Position numbers and translations under genes: made by a program | The notes under the pieces: model-generated | What the model saw: only the letters and a program-made list of their open reading frames with translations | Told to the model about the DNA's origin: nothing | Databases searched by the model: none | Assembly (NCBI GenBank): GCA_002633005.1 | Contig: NMRA01000369.1 | Location: forward strand, 346,502 to 410,501 | Source: Phoronis australis | Lineage: Eukaryota > Phoronida > Phoronidae | Reading direction: 5' to 3' | Length of the DNA stretch: 64,000 nt | Shown here: positions 1 through 11,700 of the stretch, one piece after another | Layout of the letters: the number at the start of each line of letters is the position of its first letter | How positions within the stretch are numbered: the stretch's first letter is position 1

Positions 1-564
1 GGGGGGGGGGGGGTAGTTTCCGCTGAAACCTCATTTCGCACGGCGACAATTGAGTGGGTACCCGGCAACATGCGTCACTCACAACAGCGGCCATTTTAGG
101 TGGTGCTGTACCACCAAAAATGAAAATTTTATATAACTTCAGTTGGTGTGGAAATATTCGAAGTTATGTTGAATGAAATTATTTGGGTTTATGTTTCAAC
201 TGAACTAACTTGCGTTAAAATTCGTTCATGAAGTCAATTTAACTAAAGGTTAAGTTTCTCCTGGTACCTAAATTTTTCAGGCCTTGTTTTTGTTTTCTGT
301 TCCCCTGCCCTCTGTTGTTCTAGAAATATCAACAACACAAACATGTCCGTGTGTGGGACTGTAGAAAGTGATCGTCTGTAAAATATTTTGCTGCTACAAA
401 TAAACAATATTTTGCCAAACTGCAAGTAAAATGTTTAGGTAACGCGCACAATATATTTCGTAGGAGAGAAATTACAAAATTTTGTTTAAGCCGTTATAAC
501 AATGACTTTGACTCTATGGTCTATGATGTAAGTACATTTACTTGAAGTGGCCATACCATTTCAG
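1..564. other. Left edge: intron or upstream sequence of the YeeE-like gene
   Basis: The window opens with a run of 13 G, which looks like a scaffold edge or low-quality start. I see no convincing exon here. The first recognisable YeeE-like exon starts at 565 in codon phase 0, in the middle of the family's first half, so earlier exons must lie outside the window. Short open frames in this stretch have no coding character. Confidence 0.6.
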
Positions 565-3500
565 GGCCCCTTCTTGGTCTTCCCTCAAGTCGGCGCGAAT
601 GTTGAGGGTGCCATGTATGCTCTCCTCGGTGGTATAGAAGGAGCATTCGTGTTTGGATTGTGTGAGAGTTACCTTACTCCCATGCTGAAGCCGGAGACGC
701 CCATAACATGTTATAGGTAAAACAAGAAACTGGCAGATGGTAATATTACGGTTTTTGGTTGACAAACAAACTTTGTGGATTTTTGGGACATTCCGCTTAA
801 GTGTGAGCTCTCCCGTCCGCAAAGTTAATAAACCTTAGATTACTACGGACGGACACATTATGTGAGTACGAAGTGTCTCAGATAATGCGTTTACGTTACA
901 GCTTCCCGTTTGGCTTCGAGCAATGATTTGTGCTGAGCGGAATGTGCCTGAGCATTCGCATTGGGTTATTTCTACTTCTGCATTTTCACACTGATATAAT
1001 TACCAAAACGGCCACCACCATCTACCGGCTTGTGGAGTGAGTTCAGTGCTTAAGCGAAATGAAAACGGCGCAGTGTAGCGGGTTTCATCAATTGTTATCA
1101 GTCTTCAAAACACTAGAAAAATAATGACTGATTTAAGCGGTGCAACTTCACGATTAAGACTGACATTTTAAAGGGGAATGTTCAAGACACCTCTCATTGA
1201 ATCAAATTGGTATAATGACTATTCGGTCATGAGTCAAAGGCTAAATTTCTGTAAATTACCTGGTATGTATTCCTATGTACCACTGATACGATACTGGTCT
1301 TAGAAGGAAATTATCGGTTTTACGGCCAAAACCGTATTTCTGTGCTTATCGTTGGACGGGGTAGATTTACTGAGGTTATTACCTTTGATCAAAGCTACAA
1401 AACAACAAAATCGGTTACATTGTTTTGATTTGATCACAAATCATGAATTCTTGCCGTTGTGTGCTAGACGTTCATTGAAATCAAGATTGGTTTCTTTACC
1501 ATTTGAATGTGCTTAGAAATTCGTCCTAAATTAAATGCGTGGGATTTGGCTAAGCGGCAGAGAGTGTTCGGTTGTTACTGCTAAGATAGTTGGTGGGTTA
1601 GAATCGGCGCTCCGAGAATGTCCTTTTAAAGAGTCCTTTTGAACTGAGGGGCGCTCCTTTGGAATCATTACCTAAAATGGAAATTATAAAACAGAGTAGG
1701 CCTACTGAAAGACACAAATGATGTCTAAAGTCCTTTAACTGCATCAAGAAATTCTTTTACATTCCCAAACATATCATTCAGGGCGTGATCAAGTAAAATT
1801 AGTGCCAAAAAGCGATATCAGTTTTAACGAGGTTGGCCCACCCGTCCATGGAAAATGGGCGGGTTCAAGTGAATGGCAGGTGGCGCTTCAATTCAGTTTG
1901 TTGGTAGTCAAAAGGAGCTTTGAGACAAAATTTGTAGGAATTAATGTCGCGATTACAATGTTTAGGTCGCAAAGGGGAATGAAATACACTTTTATATTTC
2001 AAAACAAAAACACAGCTTCAACCATTGTGGCACTGGCATTTGACAACTTTTTCACTTTATTTCTTAAAACCGTATTCTTTCTAGTGATAAAAACTCACAA
2101 CAGTATAAAAAATGTCCTACTTAGGCACACGTTTTCCTGTATGAATTGTGTTCGCTTGTTCAACTTCTTGAAAATTGGGGCTTCAACAAAAGGTACACCT
2201 ACTTTTTAAAGTAGTTTTATTTTCGTTGATTATGAAGGATTTGTGACTGTGCGTAACGGCTGACGACCGGAGTAGTGGAGCAATTGGCATTGGCCCATGT
2301 TGTGGCAGGGGGAGACCAAGTTAAGCTAAAGATCCCCCGCAATTACAATTTTGCACCTTCTTGATGAAATGGATGGCTACGACATGATAAATACAAACTT
2401 TTCGTTACAGTCTCCACAGCTATCTGGAATGTAGTTACTACAAAGTGGCCATACCAATGGCTCTGGTCACTGCCCTAGCAGCGGCAGCTCTGGAGTGGTG
2501 GCAACCGTGGACTGGTCAAGTTGACGTAATTTTCATTCTAGCAAGAGTAAAAGGATCAATTTATAAAGCATGCGCGTAAATCCACGATTATGACTAAAGG
2601 GTCTGAAAACGAACAAAGATAGAGGGAAGGCTCTTCCATCGTGAATTTCAGCGATGCAAGAGTGGACAGGGTGCGAGGTCTTTAGAACCCCCTCTGGATC
2701 TGCCCCTGATACACTTGCTCCGGCGATCGATTGCGTTTATAAAGTGACAATTTTCAAACGGGACCTTTATGTTTCATTTACTGCATTGTTCCCACAGCCT
2801 AACAAAATATTTTCAACGAAAATTCATAGCCGTGAAGAATTGATGATGTTCATTAATTAGCTCAAGCCACTAATCCTTTTTAACAAATTAATCACTTATC
2901 TCACTATTCCATTACAAACTGTGTCCACAGGGTATTGGTTCATGGTCTCTGTCGACGCCGTCTCTACCAACGTTGTGCATGGGCGGCATTGTTGGGCTAA
3001 CGCAGGTGCCTCTGGTGTTGGCTCTCAAAGAGACCCTGGGCAACAGCAGCATGTTCTGCACCGTAGCCTCCTGGCCACTAGTGACTAAAGGTTTTCAGGC
3101 CTGGTCCAGTTACCTCACCAAGTTTCGCAAGGGAGGCGTTGACGGCTTCTGGCAGGTTGGTTCAATTCATAGTTTTAGCAGCAGAGTTAATCAGTGAACG
3201 CGTGATGTTTGAATTTGGAAAAACACGCCACAGGAATGACACTTCTTAGCAGATATTAATTGTATGGGCACTTGCTAATTTGAGTTGTACTCCGCGTACT
3301 AGTCCTTTGCGCGTATAAGCGCAGTTTCTTCGAAATATTCAAAACTACAATACATTATTGGCTGAAATATTCTTAAATAGTTAAAGTATTGAACACCTGG
3401 TTTATGAAAGCGGGACAGACACCGAACTTATAGGCTCAACCTGGGAGTATTGGTCCTAGGCTCAACTCAATACCCGGCTTAAAATGATGCTATTGCATAG

Positions 3501-5269
3501 TAGTCCACTACCCTAAGAGAATTGTGTACGGTATATCATCACCATGGCATTCTCAATAGTGAATCATGTAGTTCAAGGTGGGTACCCTCTCCCCCCATTA
3601 GAGCTGCCGATGTGGCCTGTAGCGTTGATCACGCTTGGAGTGTGGCGTTGTGAGGATTGTGTTCTCAAATTCATTCCAAACTTTTGATATTTATAAGGTT
3701 TACAGAGCATTATTTTGTTGCATAAAATTAAGGGATCTGGCTGTTGTTTAATAGCTGTTAGTAAGCTAAGGTTTGGCGTCCGTTTTTTAAAGCAGAACTA
3801 GGCTTTATGTCGCAGCAGGTGTGCTAGCTTAAAACTGTTAGACGTACGCGATGTCGATTAAGGCTGAACTGGCACTATCCTTGAACGATTACGATTGCCT
3901 GCAGCCATAAAACGACTCGACCGAATGACGGTGAGCGACAGCATCTTTTTCAAATCAAAATGTGACAATTCACTGCATATGCTGCTTATTCACCACCAGG
4001 TTGCGTTAAACGCTGGCGCGGTCCTCGGAGGATACTTGTCGGCAAAAGCTTCCGGGACTTTGTCGTCGGCTATAGGAGTGTCATCGAAACAGGCGTATCT
4101 GGGAGGCTTCCTCATGATCTTCGGTTGCAGGCTTGGAGGCGGATGTACCAGGTAAACAATGTACCAAACAGCTATGTTACATTACCACCAGTAGCTAATT
4201 GCATTCAGTAAAAAATTGATTCTAAATTCTCTCGTATAACGCGCACTGTACGATTTTAGACACATCAAAAGTTCAATTTTCAAATTGCCGGAGTAGCGAC
4301 ATTATAAACGTCTCGCATTATTTTCTTTGCCATCGAAACAAATTTTCAGTATGCGTTTTGTTGTAATGTGCCATTTGCTTAAAGCCTATTCCAAACATAA
4401 GATACTTGTACTAATTAGCACAGTTCAATCCTATCCCTAGACAGGGATTCAGATCTTCAGATGCGCTTTCGTTCACGGATACTGCACACACTCCTCGTCG
4501 TATACTGCAGTATCCGTGAACGAAAGCGCATCTGAAGATCTGAATCCCTGTTTAGATAGGATTGAACTGTGCTAATTAGTACAAGTATCTGTGCTTAGTC
4601 GAATGCCAGAGCAACATCGAACATACTCTTTCCCAAACGACAACTAATTGAGGTTTTTTAAATTAAAAACCTCAATTAGTTGTCGTTTGGGAAAGAGTAT
4701 GTTCGTTGTTGCTCTGGCATTCGACTAAGCACAGTCCGATCCCGGACTGGTAAATCAGTGCGCGGAACGGTTATTTTTGACACAAAACCGGGGCTTCCGT
4801 TCTGACAAGACGCAACATACCAGCAAAAAAACCCAAGCCTTCACGAGACATTATCAATTACAACCAAAGAACGTGGTCACCCTAATTACCTGTGTTTTGG
4901 CGTCTTCACACCAAACGAGTCAGATGAAATTGTCTAAACGGACCATCGTTGTGCATGATATACGGACTGAAGCGATCCATATATTCTTTCATGACCAACG
5001 CCACATCAAACACGAAACGTAATCAAGTGGGCACAGTCGAACATCTCTGGAGTGAACAGACAGCTATGGCTTCGAACACACATTGTGTTGCAATGAAAGA
5101 CGACGACGTCGGTATACCATTTTACAAGATCAACTAACAACAATTTTTTTTTTTTGTTTTCAGCGGCCACATCATATCTGGATTCAACGCCATGTCTCTA
5201 CTCTCTTTCGTCTCATTCCCGTGTTTTCTTGCTGGAGGAGTGGCCACAGCAGCCATCATGAAATCTTAG
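565..5269 (+). CDS. YeeE/YedE-family sulfur-compound transporter, 5'-partial, five exons
   Basis: Exons: 565-716, 2420-2525, 2931-3155, 4000-4151 and 5164-5269 (stop TAG). All have AG/GT borders and the phases join without a break, giving 246 residues. The product is hydrophobic with several membrane segments. Seen directly: exon 1 has PQVGANVEGAMYALLGG, the stretch that follows the GACPG loop in this family; exon 3 has GGIVGLTQVPLVLALKETLG; exon 4 has GAVLGGYLSAK and FGCRLGGGCTS, joining to GHIISG in exon 5, which rebuilds the family signature GGCTSGH with its conserved cysteine. Known for the family (Pfam Sulf_transp; TsuA): inner-membrane uptake of thiosulfate or related sulfur species through cysteine relay sites. 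A plasma or organelle membrane sulfur transporter is inferred here. Bacterial members have about 330-350 residues, so about 90 N-terminal residues, including the first GxCPG motif, are missing off the left edge. Exon 2 could instead start at 2411, adding three residues in frame. A possible poly(A) signal ATTAAA is at 5360. Confidence 0.87.
4401..4589. repeat. Near-perfect palindrome I in the last intron of the YeeE-like gene
   Basis: The left arm starts GATACTTGTACTAATTAGCA and the right arm ends with its reverse complement. The arms are about 85 bases with only a few mismatches (for example CCTAG against TTTAG near the GGGATTC block) and a loop of about 15 bases around CACACTCCTCGTCG. The near-identity suggests a young fold-back element. 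It could form a long hairpin in the unspliced transcript. Confidence 0.85.
4590..4733. repeat. Near-perfect palindrome II, abutting palindrome I
   Basis: It starts TGTGCTTAGTCGAATGCCAG and ends with the reverse complement (…CGACTAAGCACA). The arms are about 70 bases with one or two mismatches (ATCG against TTGT) and an AT-rich centre, TTTTTTAAATTAAAAA. It begins on the base after palindrome I ends. No sequence is shared with palindrome I apart from the arrangement. Confidence 0.85.
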
Positions 5270-6777
5270 ATAGCAATGTCTTAAACGCAGCAACGTACTT
5301 TAAGCTAGAAACGTCCCAGTGTACTTGTATCGGTGGAATGAACGTTGCAGGCTGCTAATATTAAACACTCGTTGTGAACACACTACCCTATTTGCGGAGA
5401 GGGAAACACGGTTTCAGGAAAGACCCCAATGCGACTGGAGTCTAAAAGTTACTGCATTGTAGGATCCTATGATGTCCACGAGTTTGAATCAATGCAAAAA
5501 TAGATCTATTGGAAGTTAAGAACGTAAACATTCCAGAGCCAAATTCAAGAAAATGCATTTGATGACAATACAGACAGGGCACAAAAAATGCACCACACCC
5601 ATATCATTCAAATCACCGCCCATTCTGAAAATTTGTCGGGCATTGCCATCAACTTTGCACTAGGCGATTTTACATTAATCAGGGAAATAAGGACGCCGAG
5701 GTAAGAGCCGGAAATGGTACCATAAAGATTTTTCGAAAAGCGCCAGACGCTTAGGAAAGTAAACCACAATGAACGACTCATCAGAATGTTATTTCCTCCA
5801 ACACTGTTGTAGTAGCCTATAAAACGTCCAGGTAGGCTCCTGGACAACTCGGAGCCGGGCCTTCTGGATACACATCTGTTCTTTTCCAAATAATTTGAAC
5901 AGCTAGGAAAGTAATGCTTTAGGTGGTGGTTACAGTAACAATACATCAGAACATAAATACTTGAGAATTTTAAATATAGAAAAGTTCAAGTCCTGTGTGT
6001 TGAAAAGTGTACTTAACAGAGTCTACTATGCTCCAGCACAAGGACAAAAACTAACGGATAAAACTGTTGCAGCAGGTGTATGCTTTATTATGTAATATTG
6101 TACCTACGTTATGTACCCNTTCATTGGGCTGATCACTTTGAGTATGAATAATAGAATTGTACGATCAACCATGTTAAAAGTGCCATAAACTTATCTTCTG
6201 TCCAAAAACATTGTTTTACTTCTCATTTAGGTGACAGGACTTGAAATGTTCCACCACAAAAAAGAATAAAATTGACAGGTGATGTATCCTTCCACAAACA
6301 AAAAAGCTTCTGTGATAGAAATGTTTTATTATGTTGTGAAATTTAACTAAAATAAACGTTTTTTGCATGAATAAAGCCAACAAGAGCAACGCAGAGCGTT
6401 GAAATGCGCCCACAATTGCACCGCATACGGTATCCTTCTAGGGTTGTTTATTGGTACCACAAAGTGGCCAGTAGAGGGCATATATGTAGTATGTTGTACT
6501 TAGCAAAATGGAAAGGCATGGTCATTGTCTCCTCAATAGGCTAGGGGCAAAATGTGAGTAATCTTCATAATACAAGCACATCCTATACACCAGTTGCTTA
6601 AAGCACCACAGAAACATAGAATAAAAACAAATTTACCAACATACGAGATTAGCACAGCATTAGAATGCCAGAAACAAATTTCTACTTGGAACTTTTCCTT
6701 CATAGTCACGAAGTAACACAAAGTATACACCTGAAGACCTATGAAAATACAGAGGTCAATGTAAAATACTATAAATT

Positions 6778-7480
6778 GCCACTAGAGGCAAATACTAAAA
6801 TTGCCACTAGAGGCATACCGGTAGTCAGAATCATCCTAAAGTCGTCATCGTCCGTTGTCAACATCACATCAATACACTTGCTAAATTTAGTAAAGATCCT
6901 GCAAACGGTTTGGGAGATACAACCATGGGCGCAAAAAAAACAAAACTGCCACTAGGAGGTGCCACAGTAGTCCAAATCGTCTGAAAATCATTGTCAGCTG
7001 TCTTCCTTATAGTAAGCACATACACGGCAATTTTCACAATCATCCTTTGAGCGGTTTGATTGATAGAGGGGTGGACGCAAAAATACAGACTCGAAAACAG
7101 TAAAAATGGCCACTAGGTGGCGCAAACTATGTCGAATCCATCCGAAAACGGCAGGATAGCGTCATCTCACTACTAGGTGCCTACATACCAAATTTCATGA
7201 AAATCCGTTCAGGACTTTTGAAGATACAAAGGTAAGCGTAAAAAACTAAAATTGCCACTAGGGGGCACACCGGTAGTCGGATCCGTCCGAAAGTTCGCAC
7301 ATGCCGTCCCATTCATGAATGGAACATATGTGCCAAATTTCATGAACGTATGTCAAAGGGTTTTGGAGATAGAGCAGCGGACGCCGGACGCCGCCCGGAC
7401 GGACGGACGGACGGACGGAGATGACGGCATAATGCGTCCACATATAAATATGTGGGCGCATAAAAATGATAAAAAGAAAA
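6778..7480. repeat. Composite dispersed repeat of ~145-160-bp subunits, copy 1
   Basis: The motif GCCACTAGRGGC or GCCACTAGGNGG recurs near 6778/6801, 6946, 7109 and 7252. Each is followed by a diverged block with a match to CCAAATTTCATGAA and a GGAGATACA-like stretch. The array then has a (GGAC)n run at about 7399-7419 and ends in a short hairpin, CATATAAATATGTG, followed by GGCGCATAAAAA. Copies with the same order lie near 22280-22690 and 62385-63030. Confidence 0.75.
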
Positions 7481-7739
7481 AAAAGAGAAAATCAAAACCA
7501 AAGAGGAAATCCTCTTAATAGAGGAAAATTCCAAGCCCTGAGGTCACTTTTCCTTGCAAAACTGATCTCAATTTGTTCCCTAATCAGACTGAGTATAGAC
7601 GAAACTGAAATTCATCACTTATGGAGACTTTACTTAAGAAGTTGGCTTAACCAGAGAGGTCATTTTACTTGCTGAGCACAGTCTCAAGAAATAACAAAAT
7701 GTTAATTCTTTCCAAACTGTGCAATTACTTCTCACCTTA

Positions 7740-7888
7740 CATGGGTGGCGCAGCACTGAAAAAAGTGGGGGGCTAAAGCCCCCTCAGCCCCCCAGTGGTA
7801 CAGCGCCTATAGACCATGTGCGGTCTGGCACTGAAAAAGTGGGGGCTATAGCCCCCCCCCCCCAGCCCCTTATGGTGCGCCACCCATG
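7740..7888. mobile_element. GC-rich palindromic MITE-like element, copy A
   Basis: It begins CATGGGTGGCGCAGCACTG and ends GGTGCGCCACCCATG. Inside are an AAAAAGTGGGGG block, a GGGGGCTATAGCCCCC-type core and an internal partial duplication, so this copy is about twice as long as the other three (19781, 20612, 25988). It has no coding capacity and is probably non-autonomous. Confidence 0.75.
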
Positions 7889-8705
7889 CCTTAGTAAGGA
7901 ATAAGTTGAGACCAATTCTATTACGATATGTGGCCTTAATCAAGTCAAGAGCACCTTCAAAGTCAGTTGAGAATTTGATTCTTTAAAAATCAACAACAAC
8001 TCTCAACACAAGATCTTTAATTTTGTTTTCACCACAGAAGACATGTTTGCCATATATACAAAGAATTTGACTCCAGTGATGATGCTGGTTATAATAAGAA
8101 TAATTATAAAAAATAATATATATCTCAAACCCCATTTCTTTGCATGTCTGACCAGTGTCCCTGATGTCAAGGCTCTCATTGGCCACCTGTAAATGTGATC
8201 TCATATTTGTCGACCAGGTAAAAATCCTAGGTTGCCACGAAGTCACCACACACACACACAAACACATGTGAAACAGATGGAAGTTGTAATCATTCGTCCA
8301 AAATCGGACGGACCCATTTCTGAATCGTGCACAGATGCATGTAACAAGTGCTTATCTTGTTCGACCGTTTCCATCTCAGGATGTGCGTTTGTGAATGGCA
8401 TATTAGGCCCAAGAGGAGAAAATTGATCTTTACCAAGTATGCAAGATGATACAAATTTTCAGTTCGAGCCAAAAAAAATAAAAAAAACGCCATCCAGGCG
8501 ATTTCGAAGGCCCGCGGCAGTTATTTGTTTGTCACTTTAGGAATCTTGTTTATTTGTTCCCTTGTCGATGAGGTTTGGCGATCTCATTTCTCGTTCGGTG
8601 GCCTAGGAAATTTTGCCACTCTACAATTGGTGACTTGGCATTATACTGAGCATCAACCAATGAATGAGAAGGTTGGCATAGAGCTCCATTCTTCCTCAGG
8701 ATACT

Positions 8706-11700
8706 TCAGTCATCAACATCATAATTGTCATGATAATCATCTTCAATGCCTGAAAGATAATCAAAATGGAATATATTAAGCCTTAAGCACTAAGTCTTGT
8801 AAATTGAGGTCAGCAGTCAATTTTGAGAATCTCGGAATACATTAGTTCAATAGTTACTGCGGGTTGAATATAAACTAAGGCAAGATACCATTTAGCTTCC
8901 AAAGAGCAGACTGCAGAATTCAATTTAAACAGGCCAGTACAGTAAGTGCCAACACAGTAAGTGCACTCACCCTGCAGACTCTAACTAGAAAACTCTAGAC
9001 TATGAGCAAGAAGCCTCGAGGATCCAAGACCCTGGTAGACAACAAAAGCTGTACTACAACTGCACTACATTTACCTTCGCTATCACCAGCTACAGGTCAC
9101 AGTAACACATACAGTCATACTTGCCTATTTCTGTAGACATTCCTTCCATATAACTCGTGATTTTGCTTTCACATTTGATTGATATAATTACAGGGAACTG
9201 GTGCCTGAAGGGCACGTATGGACAACAAACTTTGTGCCCTCAGAATGACATTTGAACAATACTGTTACACAGTCCACTAGGTGACACTAGTTGTCCAGTG
9301 TGATAATTAGTGCTTGAATGCAGACTGCAATTTTGTCCCAAGCTCACCTGTGTGTTGCCGTAGCAACTGTGCTGCACTCAAGTGCTGGTCATCGTCAGCG
9401 TAATAGTCGTCATCATCATCAGCTTCACCATCAATATCTCCATCATCTAAACAGAACACAAACAGACAGAAACATTATTGGACGTTTCAATGCAAACACA
9501 AAAAGTCCCGTAACTTTTGTTTATAAACTTGAATGGAAAGGCATGCAGGTATCACTGAACTTAAGAGATTTTCAGTAAAATTATGTATGCCCACATTTTG
9601 GGCTTGGATAGTGTAACTAGTAAGCATAGTGACTTAGAATTTTGCTCATAGTTGTAAGTTGCGGGAGCTTAATAAAGGGTTTATGGTCCTGAATAAGAAA
9701 ATAATTGTCTTACTGTCCCACATTGGTTTTGAATAACCAAGCCCAGAATGAGATGTATTGGAAGAAACTCGAGTTACGATTTAAGGAGATGGAGTCCAAT
9801 CATCCAGAGAACATGTGAAGATATTCAGTGGTCACTTGAAGTTGCAGGTAATCATAAAATCACCTTTTGATGAAATAGTTTGAATTATTTTCATAGAATG
9901 GTGTTGGTCAGCCAATACATTAATATTTCTGGCAGTAATTATCACTGCGGTCATGGACCATAATTTGGTAGAAAACAAAACAAAACAGCTTAACTTATAC
10001 ATTCCAAGCTTGGCTATTGAAAAACATTCTGGATAATAAAACAATTATCCCCTGGACCAGGACCATAAACCCTTTGTTAAGCTGTGTTTACTTACACAAG
10101 CCAACTAAGGACACTTGTGTGACTAAGAGCAGGGTTCACTGACCTTGAATGTCAATTTCAAAAGGCTAATTGTGCGCAGTGAACCACTGATGATTGACGA
10201 CCCCATTTACAACTGTCTGTAAGATTCTAAGCCATTATAGGGCCTAGTTGCCCTCTCCATCCCAAAGTGATATGTGAAGAACATGTATGGCCCCAATAAG
10301 TCATCAATCCCAGGAAATACATTATCTCTGTTTATAAATCATGCGCTTATCTACAGGATTTTACAGTAGTAAACACCAGTCTTTTCATATACACCTGTCT
10401 TATCGTACTCCACAGGACCACTTTCAACCAACACCTGCTGTTCAAGCTTGGGCTTCTTTTCAGGTAAATCCTGTTGACTAGACTCTTGTAAATATCCGCT
10501 GGTCCTTTTCAGCCTAAAGAAAAACATGATCATTATAAATACACGACAATGCCAAAATAGCTTCAAGTTCAGTCCTAGCACCAATGTGTGTGTTGACACT
10601 GGACAACTGATATAAAATACTAATCAATTAGAAAACTTGACATACTAATTTATTGCGAAGGTAAGAGGTTAAGACAAAGTTAAACAATAGATGACATGAT
10701 TTGTTACAATCAGACCATACAGTGTTACGGTACATGTAATTTTCCGCTTATTTTTCTCAAAACTAATTGCCAGAATCATCATGCTTTCAATTTTCAAATG
10801 CCGATTATTACCTTTTCCAAATAATGTCAACTTGAATAAAAGTCGTTTTATGAATTCTAAACATGGCAAACTATGTTTGTAATGGACTACAATGTTCTTA
10901 ATCTTTAATTTTGTAGAGAAATTAAAATAGAATTTCACTTGCCTGCCATATTGTGTGATAAATAAGTAAAAAATTACACGTCGTACACTCTTTTCAGAAC
11001 AACCTCAAAAATCAAAAGTTTTATTTGTCAACATTGTATTCACATATCACACTAAAAAGGTATACAATACCATTCAAGGTCAAGCTTATATAGCTTTTTA
11101 ATGTCAAGGTCATCAAGTGCAAACTTGGATTAGAAACTCATCTGCATCAGAACATACTAGTCCAGAGAACATAAAATATCAAAAATAATTTTGAGTCCGA
11201 GCTTGGAGATTATTTTTCTGGCTGTGAGCCTGGGGTCTAATCGTTGCACTCGAAATCAAACTGAACAGTTTTTGCCACTATCTATACAACTTTTGTCTGA
11301 ACTCAAGAAAAGTGTCTAAGCAAGAATACCAACAGCTTTATCCCAGTGTACCCTTGATGACCCCAGCATTAAAGCTAACAGTTCGAGTTCCAACTCGAAA
11401 TTTCGAGTTTTTACTCAAAATCTTGTCAATGAGTTTTTACTCGAGTGTGTAGCCTGAATCTAGGGGTCGTCAAGTGCGAGCATTGATCGAAAAATTATAT
11501 GCAAAACCATAACGTACTTGAGTACACAATAATAAACATCTATCTTGAGTTTGCAAGAATTTAGAACAGAAAATGTTAACAATAACTTCGATTTCGGATT
11601 CGAGCACAAAGATTAGACCTCGGGCTTTGGTTGATGTTAAAGTGGCATTTGTTTTAGAATTTGTGTTAGGAATGAGTCACTACTTTTACTATAACAAGCC

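Larger units (their letters stand above)
5270..8705. other. Convergent intergenic region between the YeeE-like gene and BRF1
   Basis: This region separates two genes transcribed toward each other. It holds an undetermined base at 6119, a composite ~145-bp-subunit repeat (6778-7480), a palindromic GC-rich element (7740-7888), a short CA run near 8250-8265, and probable 3' UTRs. A possible BRF1 poly(A) signal (AATAAA on the minus strand) lies at 8549-8554. Open frames such as 5608-5946 on the minus strand show no recognisable domain. Confidence 0.6.

Noticed and set aside
538-822. 94-residue minus-strand open frame
   Set aside because: It is the antisense shadow of the YeeE-like exon 565-716, whose + strand reading matches a known family and has splice borders.
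565-5269. Bacterial contamination as the source of the YeeE-like sequence
   Set aside because: The coding sequence is interrupted by four GT-AG introns with matching phases, and the surrounding DNA carries the same kinds of repeats as the rest of the window.
5608-5946. 112-residue minus-strand open frame
   Set aside because: No recognisable domain, odd composition and no splice-linked partner; it lies in convergent intergenic DNA.
6778-7480. CRISPR-like or satellite array
   Set aside because: The repeat unit is about 145-160 bp and diverged, and the context is animal genes; a composite mobile repeat fits better.
7252-7518. 88-residue frame with Lys-rich end
   Set aside because: It runs through the composite repeat and its GGAC microsatellite; the charged tail comes from simple sequence.
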